Shown: one piece after another, positions 11,203 to 23,037 of the stretch
Position numbering within the stretch: position 1 is the stretch's first letter
How the letters are laid out: the number at the start of each line of letters is the position of its first letter
DNA from: Bathynomus jamesi
Taxonomy: Eukaryota > Arthropoda > Malacostraca > Isopoda > Cirolanidae
DNA: 64,000 nt
Direction of reading: 5' to 3'
Assembly: GCA_023014485.1 (NCBI GenBank)
Contig: JAJOZX010003315.1
Location: 310,001 to 374,000, forward strand
Position numbers and translations under genes: made by a program
The notes under the pieces: model-generated
The model's database searches: none
What the model was told of the DNA's origin: nothing
Seen by the model: the letters and a program-made list of their open reading frames with translations, nothing else

Positions 11203-13107
11203 ATGAAAATGAAAAGGTTTATTGGCAGACTATACTCCATATGACAAATATTATTAATACAATGACATTTCACATACTAAGGAAAGAAATATATACAGTT
11301 GGTTAGAAATAATACAGTAATGTCGAGGTTAAGTGGAGCTACAGACAGACATTTTCGTACCAAGAATTCCATAGCTTAGACCAGAGGTTCTGAAACTGGG
11401 GGTAATTACCCCCAAGGGGGTAATTTGGGTATTTCCGGGGGTAATGGAGCAATTCATAATATGGTAAAAATTTCAACATTAATGTCCGAGTCGCGAAAGA
11501 GACGATTAACCCTTTGAGGACCATGGTGAAGTATACTCGATTTCTAAAAATTGTTCATTCAGGACCGTGATCGAGTATACTAAACAATCTGCAAAAAAAA
11601 TTCCTTTCAAAGAGTTTCGAAGTTTCAAAGTAATTTCAGTAATTTTCAGTAATTAATTTTTCCACTTTCTTTACAACTTCGGCATTGCAAGTTTGTGTGG
11701 GGTAATGAGATTAGTTGAGATCAGGAAAAGGGGTAACGGGGTCAAAAAGTTTCAGAACCACTGGCTTAGACCTTAGAGGACAAACGGCAGGACTCATGGA
11801 TAGCTTGGATAATCGGGTTGGTTGATTTTTTAATTCTTCGCATTACACTGTATTGAGCACGTCTTGTCACCTCCGGGAAGCTGGGGACATTGGGGCTAGC
11901 AAACATTTGTGAAGCTGAGCGTCTCGGGGGTAATTTATGTAAGAGTCTAAAAGACCTGTTGTACGACAAATTTAGGGTTCTGCCAGAACCTTTTTTATAA
12001 TTCACTCAGAGTTGCTGTCCGTATATATATTACTGCAGAAAGTACGAAAGAGAGTGTCTTTGCTTCACGTGTGCAAAACCGAAAGTTCCTTATAGTTATA
12101 TTCGCTTTAGCACACAGGCTTCGAGATTGTTTTCTTATATCCAAGTCATCACTCAAGGAGCTAGTAATAGTTTGACCCAAATACTTAAACTCTTGTACTT
12201 CCTCGATTACTTCACCTCTCATTTTAAACCTAACATCAGCTGGTTGATTACAGCTTTTAGGATGAAATTGCATAACCTTAGTTTTTGTAACATTAAAAAG
12301 AATATCATGTTTCTGCGAATACACTTCGCAGACTTTTAGCAGCCGATCCATCCAGACCTTTAACAGAGTGATTTATTAACACCATATCATCAGCATAAAC
12401 TAAGTTATTTATCCTTGTGTTATCTATACAACATCCCACTGTTGCCTCATTAAGTGAAGCAATTAATCCGTCAATATACACTTTAAACAGCATAGGAGAG
12501 AGCAAGGAGCCTTGTCTCACCCCGCAAGAGGAGCCAAAACATTCGGATAGTACATTGCCCCACCTAACAGTAAAGGATTGGTGGGAATACCAAAATTTCA
12601 ATAAAATTTAATATGTACATGGAAACCTTCCTGTCTTGTAGTTTTTTAAATAAAATATTGTGGTTCACTCTATCATATGCCTTACTTATATCTAGGAAAC
12701 AGCTATAAATAGTTGAATTACTCTCAATGTATTTAGATATTATTTCTTTAAGTACATAGATACACAGGTCAGTTGAGTGGGACCTTTTAAAACCAAACTG
12801 ATTAGGAGATGTCCATGGGAAATCATTTAATCGGAGTAACAAGAGTTTTTCTAGTAGTTTCGAGAAGCAGGAAGCGACAGCAATAGGCCTGTAATTATTG
12901 CTGGACAGAATGTCTCCATACTTATTTTTGACCAGGGGCAAAATATATACCCTCATGAGCTCTGCAGGGATATAGATATGAGCAAGCATGGCTGATAAGA
13001 GCGATGATATATGCAGACATACGACGTCATTGGCATATTTTAAGTGCTCATTCGATAGGTCATCTACCTCTGACGCAGAACCAGTCTTTAATTCTTTAAT
13101 TAACCTC

Positions 13108-13112
<5 letters not shown>
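11203..13112 (-). pseudogene. Non-LTR retrotransposon (Rex1/CR1-like) RT, decayed
   Basis: Minus-strand frames at 12564-13109, 12305-12601, 11995-12351 and 11766-12005 form one reverse transcriptase with frameshifts between them. Motifs in order: NNYRPIAVASCFSKLLEKLL, NQFGFKRSHSTDL, FLDISKAYDRVNH, CGVRQGSLLSPMLF, the catalytic LVYADDMVLI, and FKYLGQTITSSLSDDLDIR. A C-terminal YNRSFRLLHKLPPRRSAS block follows, and this C-terminal style is why I favour Rex1/CR1 relatives. The 5' end (endonuclease) is missing, truncated at (TA)n near 13115. The 3' end has AATAAA about 20 bp before the (TA)n at 11191-11203, so the tail itself looks like TA repeats. A hAT MITE (11382-11763) interrupts the 3' region. 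Confidence 0.85.
11382..11763. mobile_element. Buster-type hAT MITE with 8-bp TSD
   Basis: Ends CAGAGGTTCTGAAACT and, reversed, CAGTGGTTCTGAAACT. It is flanked by the identical 8-bp duplication GCTTAGAC (11374-11381 and 11764-11771), with TA at positions 4-5 as in the Buster branch of hAT. No coding sequence in 382 bp. It sits inside the 3' part of the LINE at 11203-13112. Confidence 0.93.

Positions 13113-13141
<29 letters not shown>
13112..13141. repeat. (TA)n microsatellite
   Basis: TA repeats separating the LINE 5' truncation point from the 3' end of the first PLE. Confidence 0.95.
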
Positions 13142-13146
<5 letters not shown>

Positions 13147-16100
13147 TAGGAGAAATCCAACGACAAGGAGGAATGTAAATGCCATGAAAAGTCTTCTTTA
13201 ATGCGCAACGTTTCGAGCAATACGCTCATCATCAGGCTAGATAATAACAATATGAAATTAGAATCAATAAATAAATGTGAACAAGACAAAAATTTCTATA
13301 AAACCTATTCATTAAAAGCAAATTTTAAAAAGACTAAAAGAAGAGGGTTAAATTCAAAGTTATAAAAATTTACATATAAATTACAAGAAATTTAAAAAGC
13401 TATTTTTAAATTACATATAGTAAATTTGAAAGTAGTACATTGGAATAATTAACACTAATACAATGGAATAATTAACACTACGAACCTTTCAATGCTGGTT
13501 CCGAGGCACGAGTAATTTAAAACAAAACAAAACAGGAAACAAACTATGGGTTGGGCGGTTGGAGAGTTATAAGTTGGGGAGGGGGGATTATAAAAAATTG
13601 GGGAGGGGGGAGGGGGAGGGGGATTATAAAAAATTTAGAGGGACAGCTGAGGAATCCACGTTTAGAGAAGGGGTCAATGTTTTAATATAAAAAGATTCCA
13701 AAATTCTAAGTGAGTTAGGACAAGAATTACAACCGAGAATTTTAAAATTATCTAAAGTGACATCAGTTTTGCATTTAATACTATGTTCCCGAATACTAGA
13801 GGCTTCTTTTTTATTTAAAATTTTACCTGTTCGGCAACTTATTCCCATATGCGAATAAAATCTAGCCCTGAGGGAGCGCACGGTGCTGCCAATATAAGTA
13901 CCAAGGAGACACCTTGGGCAGGTAAATAAATATACAACACCGCTACGCAACGAATCAGGAGTTCGATCCTTCGCTGAGAAAAAGCTACCTAAAGACATTT
14001 TGTTAATAAATATAATGCGAAAATCAGTATGATAAAAAATTTTCTTAACAACTTTGTAAATTTAAGTTTAAATTCTTTATTCATGGGACCCATTTCAGGT
14101 ACCAAGAAATATTTTATATATTTAGGCACTGAAATACAGGGAAGTTGAGGGCTATAAACATTATTTAAGAAAGATCTTATTAGTTTATCTACATATTGAA
14201 CAGGAAAACTATTATTGGTAAAATATGATCTTAAATTATTAAATTCATCGTTAAGTAAGGTAAAACTAGAGGTCAAATTATATCCTCTGAACAAGAGAGT
14301 TTTAATACACGACATCTTATAGTTAAAATCAGTAAAACTAAAGAAATTCATGCCCAAACCAGTAAAAGTGGGTTTCCTGTAAACTGATGTAGTAATAGAA
14401 TCACCTTTTTTCGAAATTAAAAGATCTAAAAAGGGAAGGGAGCCATTTTTCTCAGTTTCCATTGTATAAGTTATATTGGGGTGCAGAGAATTTAAGAAGT
14501 TAAAAAATTGTTGCGCTTCTACAGCATTATCAAAACAGCTATCGAGTCATCAACGAAGCGTCGATAGAAAATTGGTTTACAATGGGTGGGAGATTGTCTA
14601 AAAATTACACTTTCTAAATGAGTCATAAAAAAATCAGCTGATAAAGGTCCGACGGGTGATCCCATCCCAACACCATCAATTTGTTGGTAAACCTTATTAT
14701 TGAAAGTAAAATAACATTGCTTAAAAACCAATTCTAAAAGTTCCTTAAAATAAGACCATGAAAAACCATGAAAACTATCAACAGAGCTAAAAACCCTATC
14801 TAAAATAATGGCAATAGTTTCTGATACAGGTACATTCGTGAAAAGCGACTTTACATCAAAACTGACAAAAAACTTTTTTGAATCGAAATTCTCACTAAGA
14901 AGATCTTTTTGAAATTCATAAGAGTTATTTATAGTATAAGCATTTTTCGCAAAAGGTGACAGGAGACCAACAACAAATTTTGCCAATTGAAAGGTAGGTA
15001 AGTTATACGAAGCTAAAATAGGACGGAGTGGTGTTCCAACTTTATGGATTTTAGGCAAACAGTATAATTGAGCAAGATCAGAACCAGATACGAACAACTG
15101 AGAGTAAGTATCGTTTTTTATTATCTTTAAAGACTTTAATCGTGACAAAATCTATTAACTTGGTCTTCCAACCTTAAAATGACTTTATTGACGGGTTCAA
15201 GAATTTGTTTGAATTTGCTAACATCACTTAGGATTTCATTAGTTTTATTTATGTAATCAGATTTATTCAAAATAACAACTCCGTTGCCCTTGTCCGGTCT
15301 AGTCACAACAATCTCCTGGTTCTTTGCCAAATTCTTAATAACCTGCAAGTCACTCTTCTTAAATATGAAAGATTTAAATTTAAGGTTTCTAAGTTTGTGA
15401 AAAAATTCATGAGTTAAATTAGCAAACTGACATTTAAAATTATTAAAATCACCAACATGGGGAACATTTTTCAAGCCATTAAAAAAATTTCAAAGTAAAG
15501 AAAAAACGAAGGCTTATATATTTGAAATAACGGAAGCTTAAATTGCAAGCCAAGTGAGAGTAAAAACTTTTCCCGAGGGGAGAGGATGTAACTAGAAAAA
15601 TTCGAAATTACTTTATCAGAATTGAAAAAATTAGGTGAATTCAGGCCCAGGGCCTTTAACTTACGTTCATGAGTTTCAGAAATGGTAGAATGAAACTTTT
15701 CAAGATCACGTTGTACAAGAGAAATTATTAATAAATAATCCAACAAGGAAAGGGTATTTTTAAGAGTAATTATATGATGCTCAAGCGACTTATTATGCGA
15801 GTCTGAAATTTTGATTTTATAATTAATTTCATTATTTAATAAATATTCCAGGGAAGATTGATAAAATTCAGAGTCACATAGATTGTCACGATAAAGTTTG
15901 AAGTAAACGAATTTCGGGAAAACCCTGCAGGTACGACACATTTCAAGAAAATAACAATCGAGTTTTGACTTGAGAAGCTTTCGTGAAGTCTTCCAAACAT
16001 GGCGATAAGCCCTAAGGCCATCTTGTCCATACCTTGAGTATATATAGTCATGCGGGTTGCTTCTACAAAGCTTCAATTTAATATTTAGGAGAAATCCAAT

Positions 16101-16345
16101 GACAAGGAGGAATGTAAATGCCATGAAAAGTCTTCTTTAATGCGCAACGTTTCGAGCAATACGTTCATCATCAGGCTAGATAATAACAATATGAAATTAG
16201 AATCAATAAATAAATGTGAACAAGACAAAATAATTTCTATAAAACCTATTCATTAAAAGCAAATTTTAAAAAGACTAAAAGAAGAGGGTTAAATTCAAAG
16301 TTATAAAAATTTACATATAAAATTACGAGTAAGCCTTCGTTTTTT
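13142..16345 (-). mobile_element. Penelope-like element 1, minus-strand, near full length
   Basis: A 3.2-kb PLE read from 16345 down to 13142. It has a pseudo-LTR of about 260 bp at both ends (13142-13400 and 16084-16345), sharing AATATTTAGGAGAAATCCAA and the CAACGTTTCGAGCAATACG block. Its 3' end abuts (TA)n. It is joined head to head, near 16330, to an inverted 5'-truncated copy (16330-18715), forming a 5.5-kb palindrome with an unpaired centre of about 0.8 kb. Confidence 0.93.
13624..16124 (-). pseudogene. PLE reverse transcriptase with GIY-YIG endonuclease (frameshifted)
   Basis: Encodes the PLE polyprotein that nicks target DNA and copies RNA into it. The N-terminal domain (frame 15471-16124) has ERKLKALGLNSPNFF and LSPREKFLLSLGLQFKLP. 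Next come VVTRPDKGNGVVILNKSDY, YCLPKIHKVGTPLRPI, VSFDVKSLFTNVP, GVGMGSPVGPLSADFF, and the catalytic RRFVDDSIAV, then PFLDLLISKKGD. The C-terminal GIY-YIG domain has FTCPRCLLGTYIGSTVRSLR and RARFYSHMGIS. The stop follows SSAVPLNFL. The gene is split into five frames by single-base differences, mostly in A/T runs. Where this copy is shifted the inverted copy is often in frame, and vice versa. Confidence 0.92.
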
Positions 16346-16346
16346 C

Positions 16347-18221
16347 TTTACTTTGAAAAAATTTTTAATGGCTTGAAAAATGTTCCCCATGTTGGTGATT
16401 TTAATAATTTTAAATGTCAGTTTGCTAATTTAACTCATGAATTTTTTCACAAACTTAGAAACCTTAAATTTAAATCTTTCATATTTAAGAAGAGTGACTT
16501 GCAGGTTATTAAGAATTTGGCAAAGAACCAGGAGATTGTTGTGACTAGACCGGACAAGGGCAACGGAGTTGTTATTTTGAATAAATCTGATTACATAAAT
16601 AAAACTAATGAAATCCTAATGATGTTAGCAAATTCAAACAAATTCTTGAACCCGTCAATAAAGTCATTTTAAGTTGGAAGACCAAGTTAATAGATTTTTG
16701 TCACGATTAAAGTCTTTAAAGATAATAAAAAACGATACTTACTCTCAGTTGTTCGTATCTGGTTCTGATCTTGCTCAATTATACTGTTTGCCTAAAATCC
16801 ATAAAGTTGGAACACCACTCCGTCCTATTTTAGCTTCGTATAACTTACCTACCTTTCAATTGGCAAAATTTGTTGTTGGTCTCCTGTCACCTTTTGCGAA
16901 AAATGCTTATACTATAAATAACTCTTATGAATTTCAAAAAGATCTTCTTAGTGAGAATTTCGATTCAAAAAAGTTTTTTGTCAGTTTTGATGTAAAGTCG
17001 CTTTTCACGAATGTACCTGTATCAGAAACTATTGCCATTATTTTAGATAGGGTTTTTAGCTCTGTTGATAGTTTTCATGGTTTTTCATGGTCTTATTTTA
17101 AGGAACTTTTAGAATTGGTTTTTAAGCAATGTTATTTTACTTTCAATAATAAGGTTTACCAACAAATTGATGGTGTTGGGATGGGATCACCCGTCGGACC
17201 TTTATCAGCTGATTTTTTTATGACTCATTTAGAAAGTGTAATTTTTAGACAATCTCCCACCCATTGTAAACCAATTTTCTATCGACGCTTCGTTGATGAC
17301 TCGATAGCTGTTTTTGATAATAGCGTAGAAGCGCAACAATTTTTTAACTTCTTAAATTCTCTGCACCCCAATATAACTTATACAATGGAAACTGAGAAAA
17401 ATGGCTCCCTTCCCTTTTTAGATCTTTTAATTTCGAAAAAAGGTGATTCTATTACTACATCAGTTTACAAGAAACCCACTTTTACTGGTTTGGGCATGAA
17501 TTTCTTTAGTTTTACTGATTTTAACTATAAGATGTCGTGTATTAAAACTCTCTTGTTCAGAGGATATAATTTGACCTCTAGTTTTACCTTACTTAACGAT
17601 GAATTTAATAATTTAAGATCATATTTTACCAATAATAGTTTTTCCTGTTCAAATATGTAGATAAACTAATAAGATCTTTCTTAAATAATGTTTATAGCCC
17701 TCAACTTCCCTGTATTTCAGTGCCTAAAGATATAAAATATTCTTGGTACCTGAAATGGGTCCCATGAATAAAGAATTTAAACTTAAATTTACAAAGTTGT
17801 TTAAGAAAATTTTTTATCATACTGATTTTCGCATTATTTTATTAACAAAATGTCTTTAGGTAGCTTTTTCTCAGCGAAGAATCGAACTCCTGATTCGTTG
17901 CGTAGCGGTGTTGTATATTTATTTACCTGCCCAAGGTGTCTCCTTGGTACTTATATTGGCAGCACCGTGCGCTCCCTCAGGGCTAGATTTATTCGCATAT
18001 GGGAATAAGTTGCCGAACAGGTAAAATTTTAAATAAAAAAGAAGCCTCTAGTATTCGGGAACATAGTATTAAATGCAAAACTGATGTCACTTTAGATAAT
18101 TTTAAAATTCTCGGTTGTAATTCTTGTCCTAACACTTAGAATTTTGGAATCTCTTTATATTAAAACATTGACCCCTTCTCTAAACGTGGATTCTTCAGCT
18201 GTCCCTCTAAATTTTTTATAA
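16347..18221 (+). pseudogene. PLE RT-endonuclease, truncated and frameshifted copy
   Basis: Same protein as the minus copy without its first 200 or so residues. Frames: 16373-16672 (from KNVPHVGDFNNFK to INKTNEIL), 16674-17660 (RT fingers and palm with the catalytic FVDDSIAVF, in frame here), then a shifted remainder carrying the GIY-YIG domain. Losses include a G deletion near 16672, a shift near 17655 (CAAATATGTAG), and one in the GIY-YIG region near 17990. The endonuclease stop is at 18219-18221. Truncation at its 5' end is typical of incomplete reverse transcription. Confidence 0.9.
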
Positions 18222-18583
18222 TCCCCCTCCCCCTCCCCCCTCCCCAACTTATAACTCTCCAACCGCCCAACCCATAGTTTGTTTCCTGTTTGTGTTTAAA
18301 TTACTCGTGCCTCGGAACCAGCATTGAAAGGTTCGTAGTGTTAATTATTCCATTGTATTAGTGTTAATTATTCCAGTGTACTACTTTCAAATTTACATAT
18401 GTAATTTAAAAATAGCTTTTTAAATTTCTTGTAATTTTATATGTAAATTTTTATAACTTTGAATTTAACCCTCTTCTTTTAGTCTTTTTAAAATTTGCTT
18501 TTAATGAATAGGTTTTTATAGAAATTATTTTGTCTTGTTCACATTTATTTATTGATTCTAATTTCATATTGTTATTATCTAGC

Positions 18584-18617
18584 CTGATGATGAGCGTATT
18601 GCTCGAAACGTTGCGCA
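18584..18617 (+). ncRNA. Hammerhead-like motif in PLE pseudo-LTR
   Basis: CTGATGA (18584-18590), a GAGC/GCTC hairpin with loop GTATT, then GAAAC (18605-18609). This matches the CUGANGA...GAAA core order of hammerhead ribozymes, which are known from PLE pseudo-LTRs. One unpaired T follows CTGATGA, and I cannot form a convincing stem III with a UH cleavage site, so activity is unproven. Copies lie reversed near 13200 and 16142. Confidence 0.4.
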
Positions 18618-18707
18618 TTAAAGAAGACTTTTCATGGCATTTACATTCCTCCTTGTCATTGGATTTCTCCTAAATATTAAATTGAGCTTTGTAGAAGCAA
18701 CCCGCAT

Positions 18708-18714
<7 letters not shown>

Positions 18715-18757
<43 letters not shown>

Positions 18758-18782
18758 AGAGGAGAGAGAGAGAGAGAGAGAT
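18715..18782. repeat. (TA)n-(GA)n microsatellite
   Basis: About 19 TA repeats then a GA-rich run. Confidence 0.96.
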
Positions 18783-19240
18783 TGTTAAAAATTGTCCAGA
18801 ATATAAAATGGTAAAAATGAAATTTAAAAGTATTAAAAATGTTTGGAAACATTCCTTAGCTTGAATTTTCCCTCCTCGAACCTTCTAAAATCTAAATATC
18901 GTGAACCCAAATTTTTCTTTGGAGTGAAAATAAGAAAGCATAGTAAATAAACGTCATTACAACGTCACAAATCAAATAACACATATCTCGGTTGTAATTG
19001 GTAGGTTCATACAATGACGTCATATGGAGGCGGGTCTTTTTTTTTTTTAGTTTTCATGTGGTAAGTAGTTTCCATAGAAACGAGTTGGTATCGTGTTAGA
19101 TATTCATTATTCAGTACCATAATTTCTTCGTTCGTGCTGGTATCAGCGCGGTGCTTATGAAATGCTTCGTGTCCATTTTTCATAGTTATTGAGGGAGAAT
19201 TTAGATGGTATTCTTTTTGTATATACTCTTTTGAATGAGC
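18783..19240. other. No gene seen
   Basis: AT-rich flank. A possible small element tip near 19010 (CAATGACGTCATATGGAGGC) is not confirmed by a partner. Confidence 0.4.
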
Positions 19241-19246
19241 AATACG

Positions 19247-19287
<41 letters not shown>
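19241..19287. repeat. (TA)n-(CA)n microsatellite
   Basis: TA repeats followed by about 13 CA repeats. Confidence 0.96.
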
Positions 19288-19412
19288 ACTTTGGTTAGTT
19301 TCCGCCCGAATTGTTCATTCTGACGGTCAAGCTTTTCACTCCACCTTAGACCTACAGTTTAACGTGGAATCCGAACCACGCCCCACCAGCAGCCAGCGTC
19401 TTAACCACAAGG
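19288..19412 (-). mobile_element. Family B SINE, 5'-truncated copy
   Basis: Minus-strand 3' half of the dimeric SINE: second tRNA-like unit (GTGGCCTTGTGGTTAAGACG) then the body ending CGGGCGGAAACTAACCAAAG at the CA/TA array. The first tRNA-like head is absent. Confidence 0.8.
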
Positions 19413-19450
19413 CCACCCAGTCATATATATATATATATATATATATATAT

Positions 19451-19570
19451 CTTGGTTTTGCTTTCACCCGAATTGTTCATTCTGACGGAGGTCAAGTTTG
19501 TCATTCCACCTTAGACCTACAGTTTAACTGTGGAATCCGAACCACGCCGCCCCATCACGGGCGGTGAGTA
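19451..19570 (-). mobile_element. Family B SINE, second truncated copy
   Basis: Same 3' half again in the same orientation, separated from the previous copy by (TA)n. It ends CGGGTGAAAGCAAAACCAAG at the TA array. The pair may be a local tandem duplication or independent insertions into the array. Confidence 0.78.
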
Positions 19571-21282
19571 GGCTTGCCAACCCTCACGGATTCGCCGAGA
19601 GTCTCCCGTAATCGTGTGTATTCTCCCGGCTCCCGGGACGCTTAACTAATCCTCCAGATTCTTAAAAAAAAATCAGCTCGTAAATAAAACACTATTATTT
19701 CACACAATTATTAAATTAATGTTTTTATATGTTTCTAAATATAACTTACAAAAAAAAAAAAAAAGAAGTTTACTGGTCACTGGCATTTGAAGTTTGGAAC
19801 TTGACTGAGACGCCACAACCAAAACCAGACGTGTTTCAAACGAGTTTGATTCTGAGCTTCCGGGCTCCACAATTTTCGTCAGGTCAGGCGTTCACTCGCT
19901 TATCTATCAGACCGTTCGTTCGTCACTTGGTTCGCTACATTCTTTTTTAGTCTCTCGTAATCTATTGTATGATATTTTAATTTACCATAGCAGATGCGAA
20001 TGCACTGCACTCCCCCCCCCCCCCCCGCACACACACACAATGAAGAAAATGTACTGTTGTTCCTTCAATGATGAATGGCTAAAAAAGTGTGCATGATTGA
20101 TAAGCAGGAGCGAGTATATTAATATATTACCATATTAATTTATATACAGAGGTAACTAATATATATATTGTAGCCATCTGATAATTGTTCTACTCTAACC
20201 ATCTGGAATGACTGTCAGGTTTCTCAGGGAGCCATTCTTAGTTGTCACACACACACACACACACATATATATATTTGGCTATTATGGGGTTACTACGATC
20301 ATATAATGTGCAATACAAGTAATTTTTGAGGAATAGCCGACATTGTTATCGTGTCATGATAAGCCTTTTGTTTACAACTTGTCGGGTCTTCTTCTTTGTC
20401 GGAACGTGTTTCTTCTTGTTTAGAACAAAACCCTTTTTGTTCCTTTGTTCTAGTTTTTAGAAATAATAATAATAATAATAATTTCCAGGCTTACAACATC
20501 TGGTCGACCATAATTTGAACCACAATATCGATAAATATATATATGGTTTAGGTTAGGTTAGGTTAGTTTTTGTAGAGTGTCGATGTTATAATAAGAGTTG
20601 TCGATTAAATGGGTATAAATCCTTAATTTCTCTAGGATGGGTAAGTAATACTTATAATTCTACACTTTTTGTAAAAAGCAACAACAAAAAACAACAACTT
20701 TTTAAAATATTAAATATAAATCCATTTTAATTAAAAATTTATTAATATAAAAATAAAATGGTTCGTGTTCTTTATTTATACTTTGCATGAGCATGAGAAG
20801 ACGTCCGTTACCGCATCAGGTTTTTTGGTTACGAAGGTAATAAATGTTCGAACTGTTTGCCATTCGGGTGTTGAGTCCAGTGATGGAGTCGAGACCACCA
20901 TGGCCTAGACTGAGATCTAAGCACCCGAGACCGGAAAAAAAGGTCTCCAGACCGTTCTCGAGTCCCGCATCATTGGTGTTGACGCACTTTAATTCGATCA
21001 CGTACGATACATTCAACATTACGTTGGAGATCTTTATTTATTACATTTTTGTTGTTTGTCATCGTTTAAATGGTGAATAGTTGTTGGTCTTATCTGGTAA
21101 CCAACCAAGTTTAAATGTTCCCAGAGGAAGGTACACGCAATAAAAATTTTACTTTCTGTTGTCGGGTGTTTTATAAACCTGAAACAAAAAGAAAAAATAT
21201 TAGTTTCCTAGGTAACAGACTTTTGTTACACACTGTACACGACAGTGTACGTACATACAACCTTAAGACCGGTGGTTGTTTG
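19571..21282. other. No gene; small repeats
   Basis: Contains a possible hAT tip near 19572 (AGGCTTGCCAACCCTCACGG), C and CA runs near 20010-20039, a CA-TA array near 20247-20272, (AAT)n near 20463-20481, and a GGTTAGGTTAGGTTAG tract near 20552. The frame at 20844-21080 has no recognisable domain. Confidence 0.45.
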
Positions 21283-21492
21283 AGTTACGTTGTGGCCACG
21301 TCACTACACCGCTTTCCGTTTGATCAGCGCGGTTAAGCGACGTTGGGTTTGGTCAGTAGTTCGATGGGGGACTTTGGTTTATATTTAGATGATGTAGCGA
21401 CCCTTAGATGGTTGGAATATCATCACGTATAGTTGTAGGTTTCCTCCGTCAGAGGATCGTTTTGGCTGATACGAAAGAGGTTTAAAAACTCT
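21283..21492 (+). mobile_element. 5S-rRNA-derived SINE, copy 3
   Basis: Head GTTACGTTGTGGCCACGTCA, then CCGTTTGATCAGCGCGGTTA, then AGCGACGTTGGGTTTGGTCA and AGTAGTTCGATGGGGGAC. These line up with the 5S rRNA core (TACGxxCxxxCC, GATCxxCGxxxTTAAGC, GTACTTGGATGGGTGAC). The body TAGTTGTAGGTTTCCTCCGT is shared with copy 1. Confidence 0.78.
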
Positions 21493-21589
21493 AAACATTA
21501 TTTTTTTTGTCTTTATTCTCGACCATGAATCCATTTCAGAAAGTTATATTTATACAGTAAATTAACACGTTCGCTATCCATTACCAGAT

Positions 21590-21728
21590 AGCTCGTAACA
21601 CCATGCGTAATCCATATTGCCATTACGAGTTAACTCGTAACACCAGGCGTAATCCATGTTGTCACTACGAGATAACCCGTAACACCACGCGTAATCCGCG
21701 TTGCCAATACGAGATAACTCGTAGTAAA
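21590..21728. repeat. 42-bp tandem repeat, about 3 copies
   Basis: Unit approximately TTACGAGTTAACTCGTAACA plus CCAGGCGTAATCCATGTTGTCA, repeated three times with substitutions. Each unit contains the near-palindrome TACGAGTTAACTCGTA. Confidence 0.8.
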
Positions 21729-22530
21729 CTCATTTGCCTTTTATGGTACCATGAAAAGTCTGTCAAATAATTAGGCGCATCAAAATGTGTTGTGGCAGCG
21801 TGACCAATATATTTTTTAATATTTATTATTAACAGATTTTACAAACTTATTATTATTATAGGATAAAAATTTTTTTTATTTAATTAGGGAAAAGATGCTA
21901 GTGGTCGCGCAGCGGTCGTAATGTCGCGCTTTTGACTTAAAAAAAAAACTCTCCTACAAAATACTGTTACAGCGAAGAAAAAAAAATTGATACGAAACAT
22001 TAGGACCGATGCGAAACCATTGTCAACCTTAGGTTTATTGTATTTGAAACAATATTCTTTAGAAATATGAATAATATTTAGATTTTTTTATAAAAGGTAT
22101 AAATAAAGGGGACGAAATTCTATCTTTTAAAAGTAACAAATATGTTGCAAATTTAACGAATTTGCTATAATGTTATAATGTTTCAGACGAGCAAAGACCC
22201 TAAAATCCACTCATAGCTAGTCTACCTAACCGTGTTTGTAATTGTAAATTTGTACGTACAATATAATCAATAGGATCAATCGTATCAATATAATCATATA
22301 ATATTAATGTATATTTGTATTTCAAAATAAAGTTTGATCTTTGGAAATGAAATTACACCTGTTGAAAAGTAATTAAAACTATAGCGACGGTATACACTCT
22401 CTCTTATCTAAAAACATCAGATACGAGATAAGTCCTATCTGGCAAATGGAGTCAATAAATTCGTTTCACCACCGACTGACTACCAGATGTCGCTTTGATG
22501 TTTTTTTCACTCCAATCAAATAAAAATGGA

Positions 22531-22536
<6 letters not shown>
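21729..22536. other. No gene seen
   Basis: AT-rich sequence without a credible frame or element boundary. Confidence 0.5.
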
Positions 22537-22609
<73 letters not shown>

Positions 22610-22621
22610 ATATATATATAT
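22537..22621. repeat. (TA)n array with two breaks
   Basis: Three TA blocks separated by AAATTT and ATT, able to fold on themselves. Confidence 0.95.
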
Positions 22622-22954
22622 TTCTAAATGTTAAATTTTGAGGGGGATCCTCACAGTACGTGTGGTACATGAGTTGGCAAATAGGTAGGCTGACCATACG
22701 TACCGTTTTGTATGGGTTTTTTGTATGGGTTCTGTCACTGAAGAATAATTGTAAGCTCAATATGTTTATGTACTTACTTTTTCATGAATACAGAATATTA
22801 CATAACCCCCGTCCCTTTTTTGCCATCCCAATGTCCCGTTTTTGTCTCAAGGAAATATGGTTAGCCTACTCTTAAGCAAACAGTATTGTTCCCATATATA
22901 CATATATATATATATATATGGATCATCATACATGAACACGCATGATTTTGCATA
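22622..22954. other. No gene seen
   Basis: The 71-codon frame at 22660-22875 has no recognisable motif. A short (TA)n lies at 22904-22919. Confidence 0.45.
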
Positions 22955-23037
22955 ATGTAAAGATTTTCCTACCAGTGTTCGAATCCCCGCCTCTTGAATA
23001 GAAGGTGAGGGTATTAGCCACTACGCCATAGACAAGA
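22955..23037 (-). mobile_element. tRNA-derived SINE head (fragment)
   Basis: Minus strand shows box A TGGCGTAGTGG and a box B-like GGGATTCGAACAC, with GTCTA at the acceptor position. No paired acceptor end, so this is a SINE fragment rather than a tRNA gene. Confidence 0.6.

Larger units (their letters stand above)
16330..18715 (+). mobile_element. Penelope-like element 1, plus-strand, 5'-truncated
   Basis: Near-identical inverted partner of the minus copy, starting at TAAGCCTTCG and lacking the N-terminal domain. Its 3' pseudo-LTR ends at 18715 directly against (TA)n. The junction at 16328-16332 shows a few filler bases between the pseudo-LTR of the minus copy and this truncation point. Only indels and a few substitutions separate the arms, so the pair is recent or homogenised. 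Confidence 0.93.
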
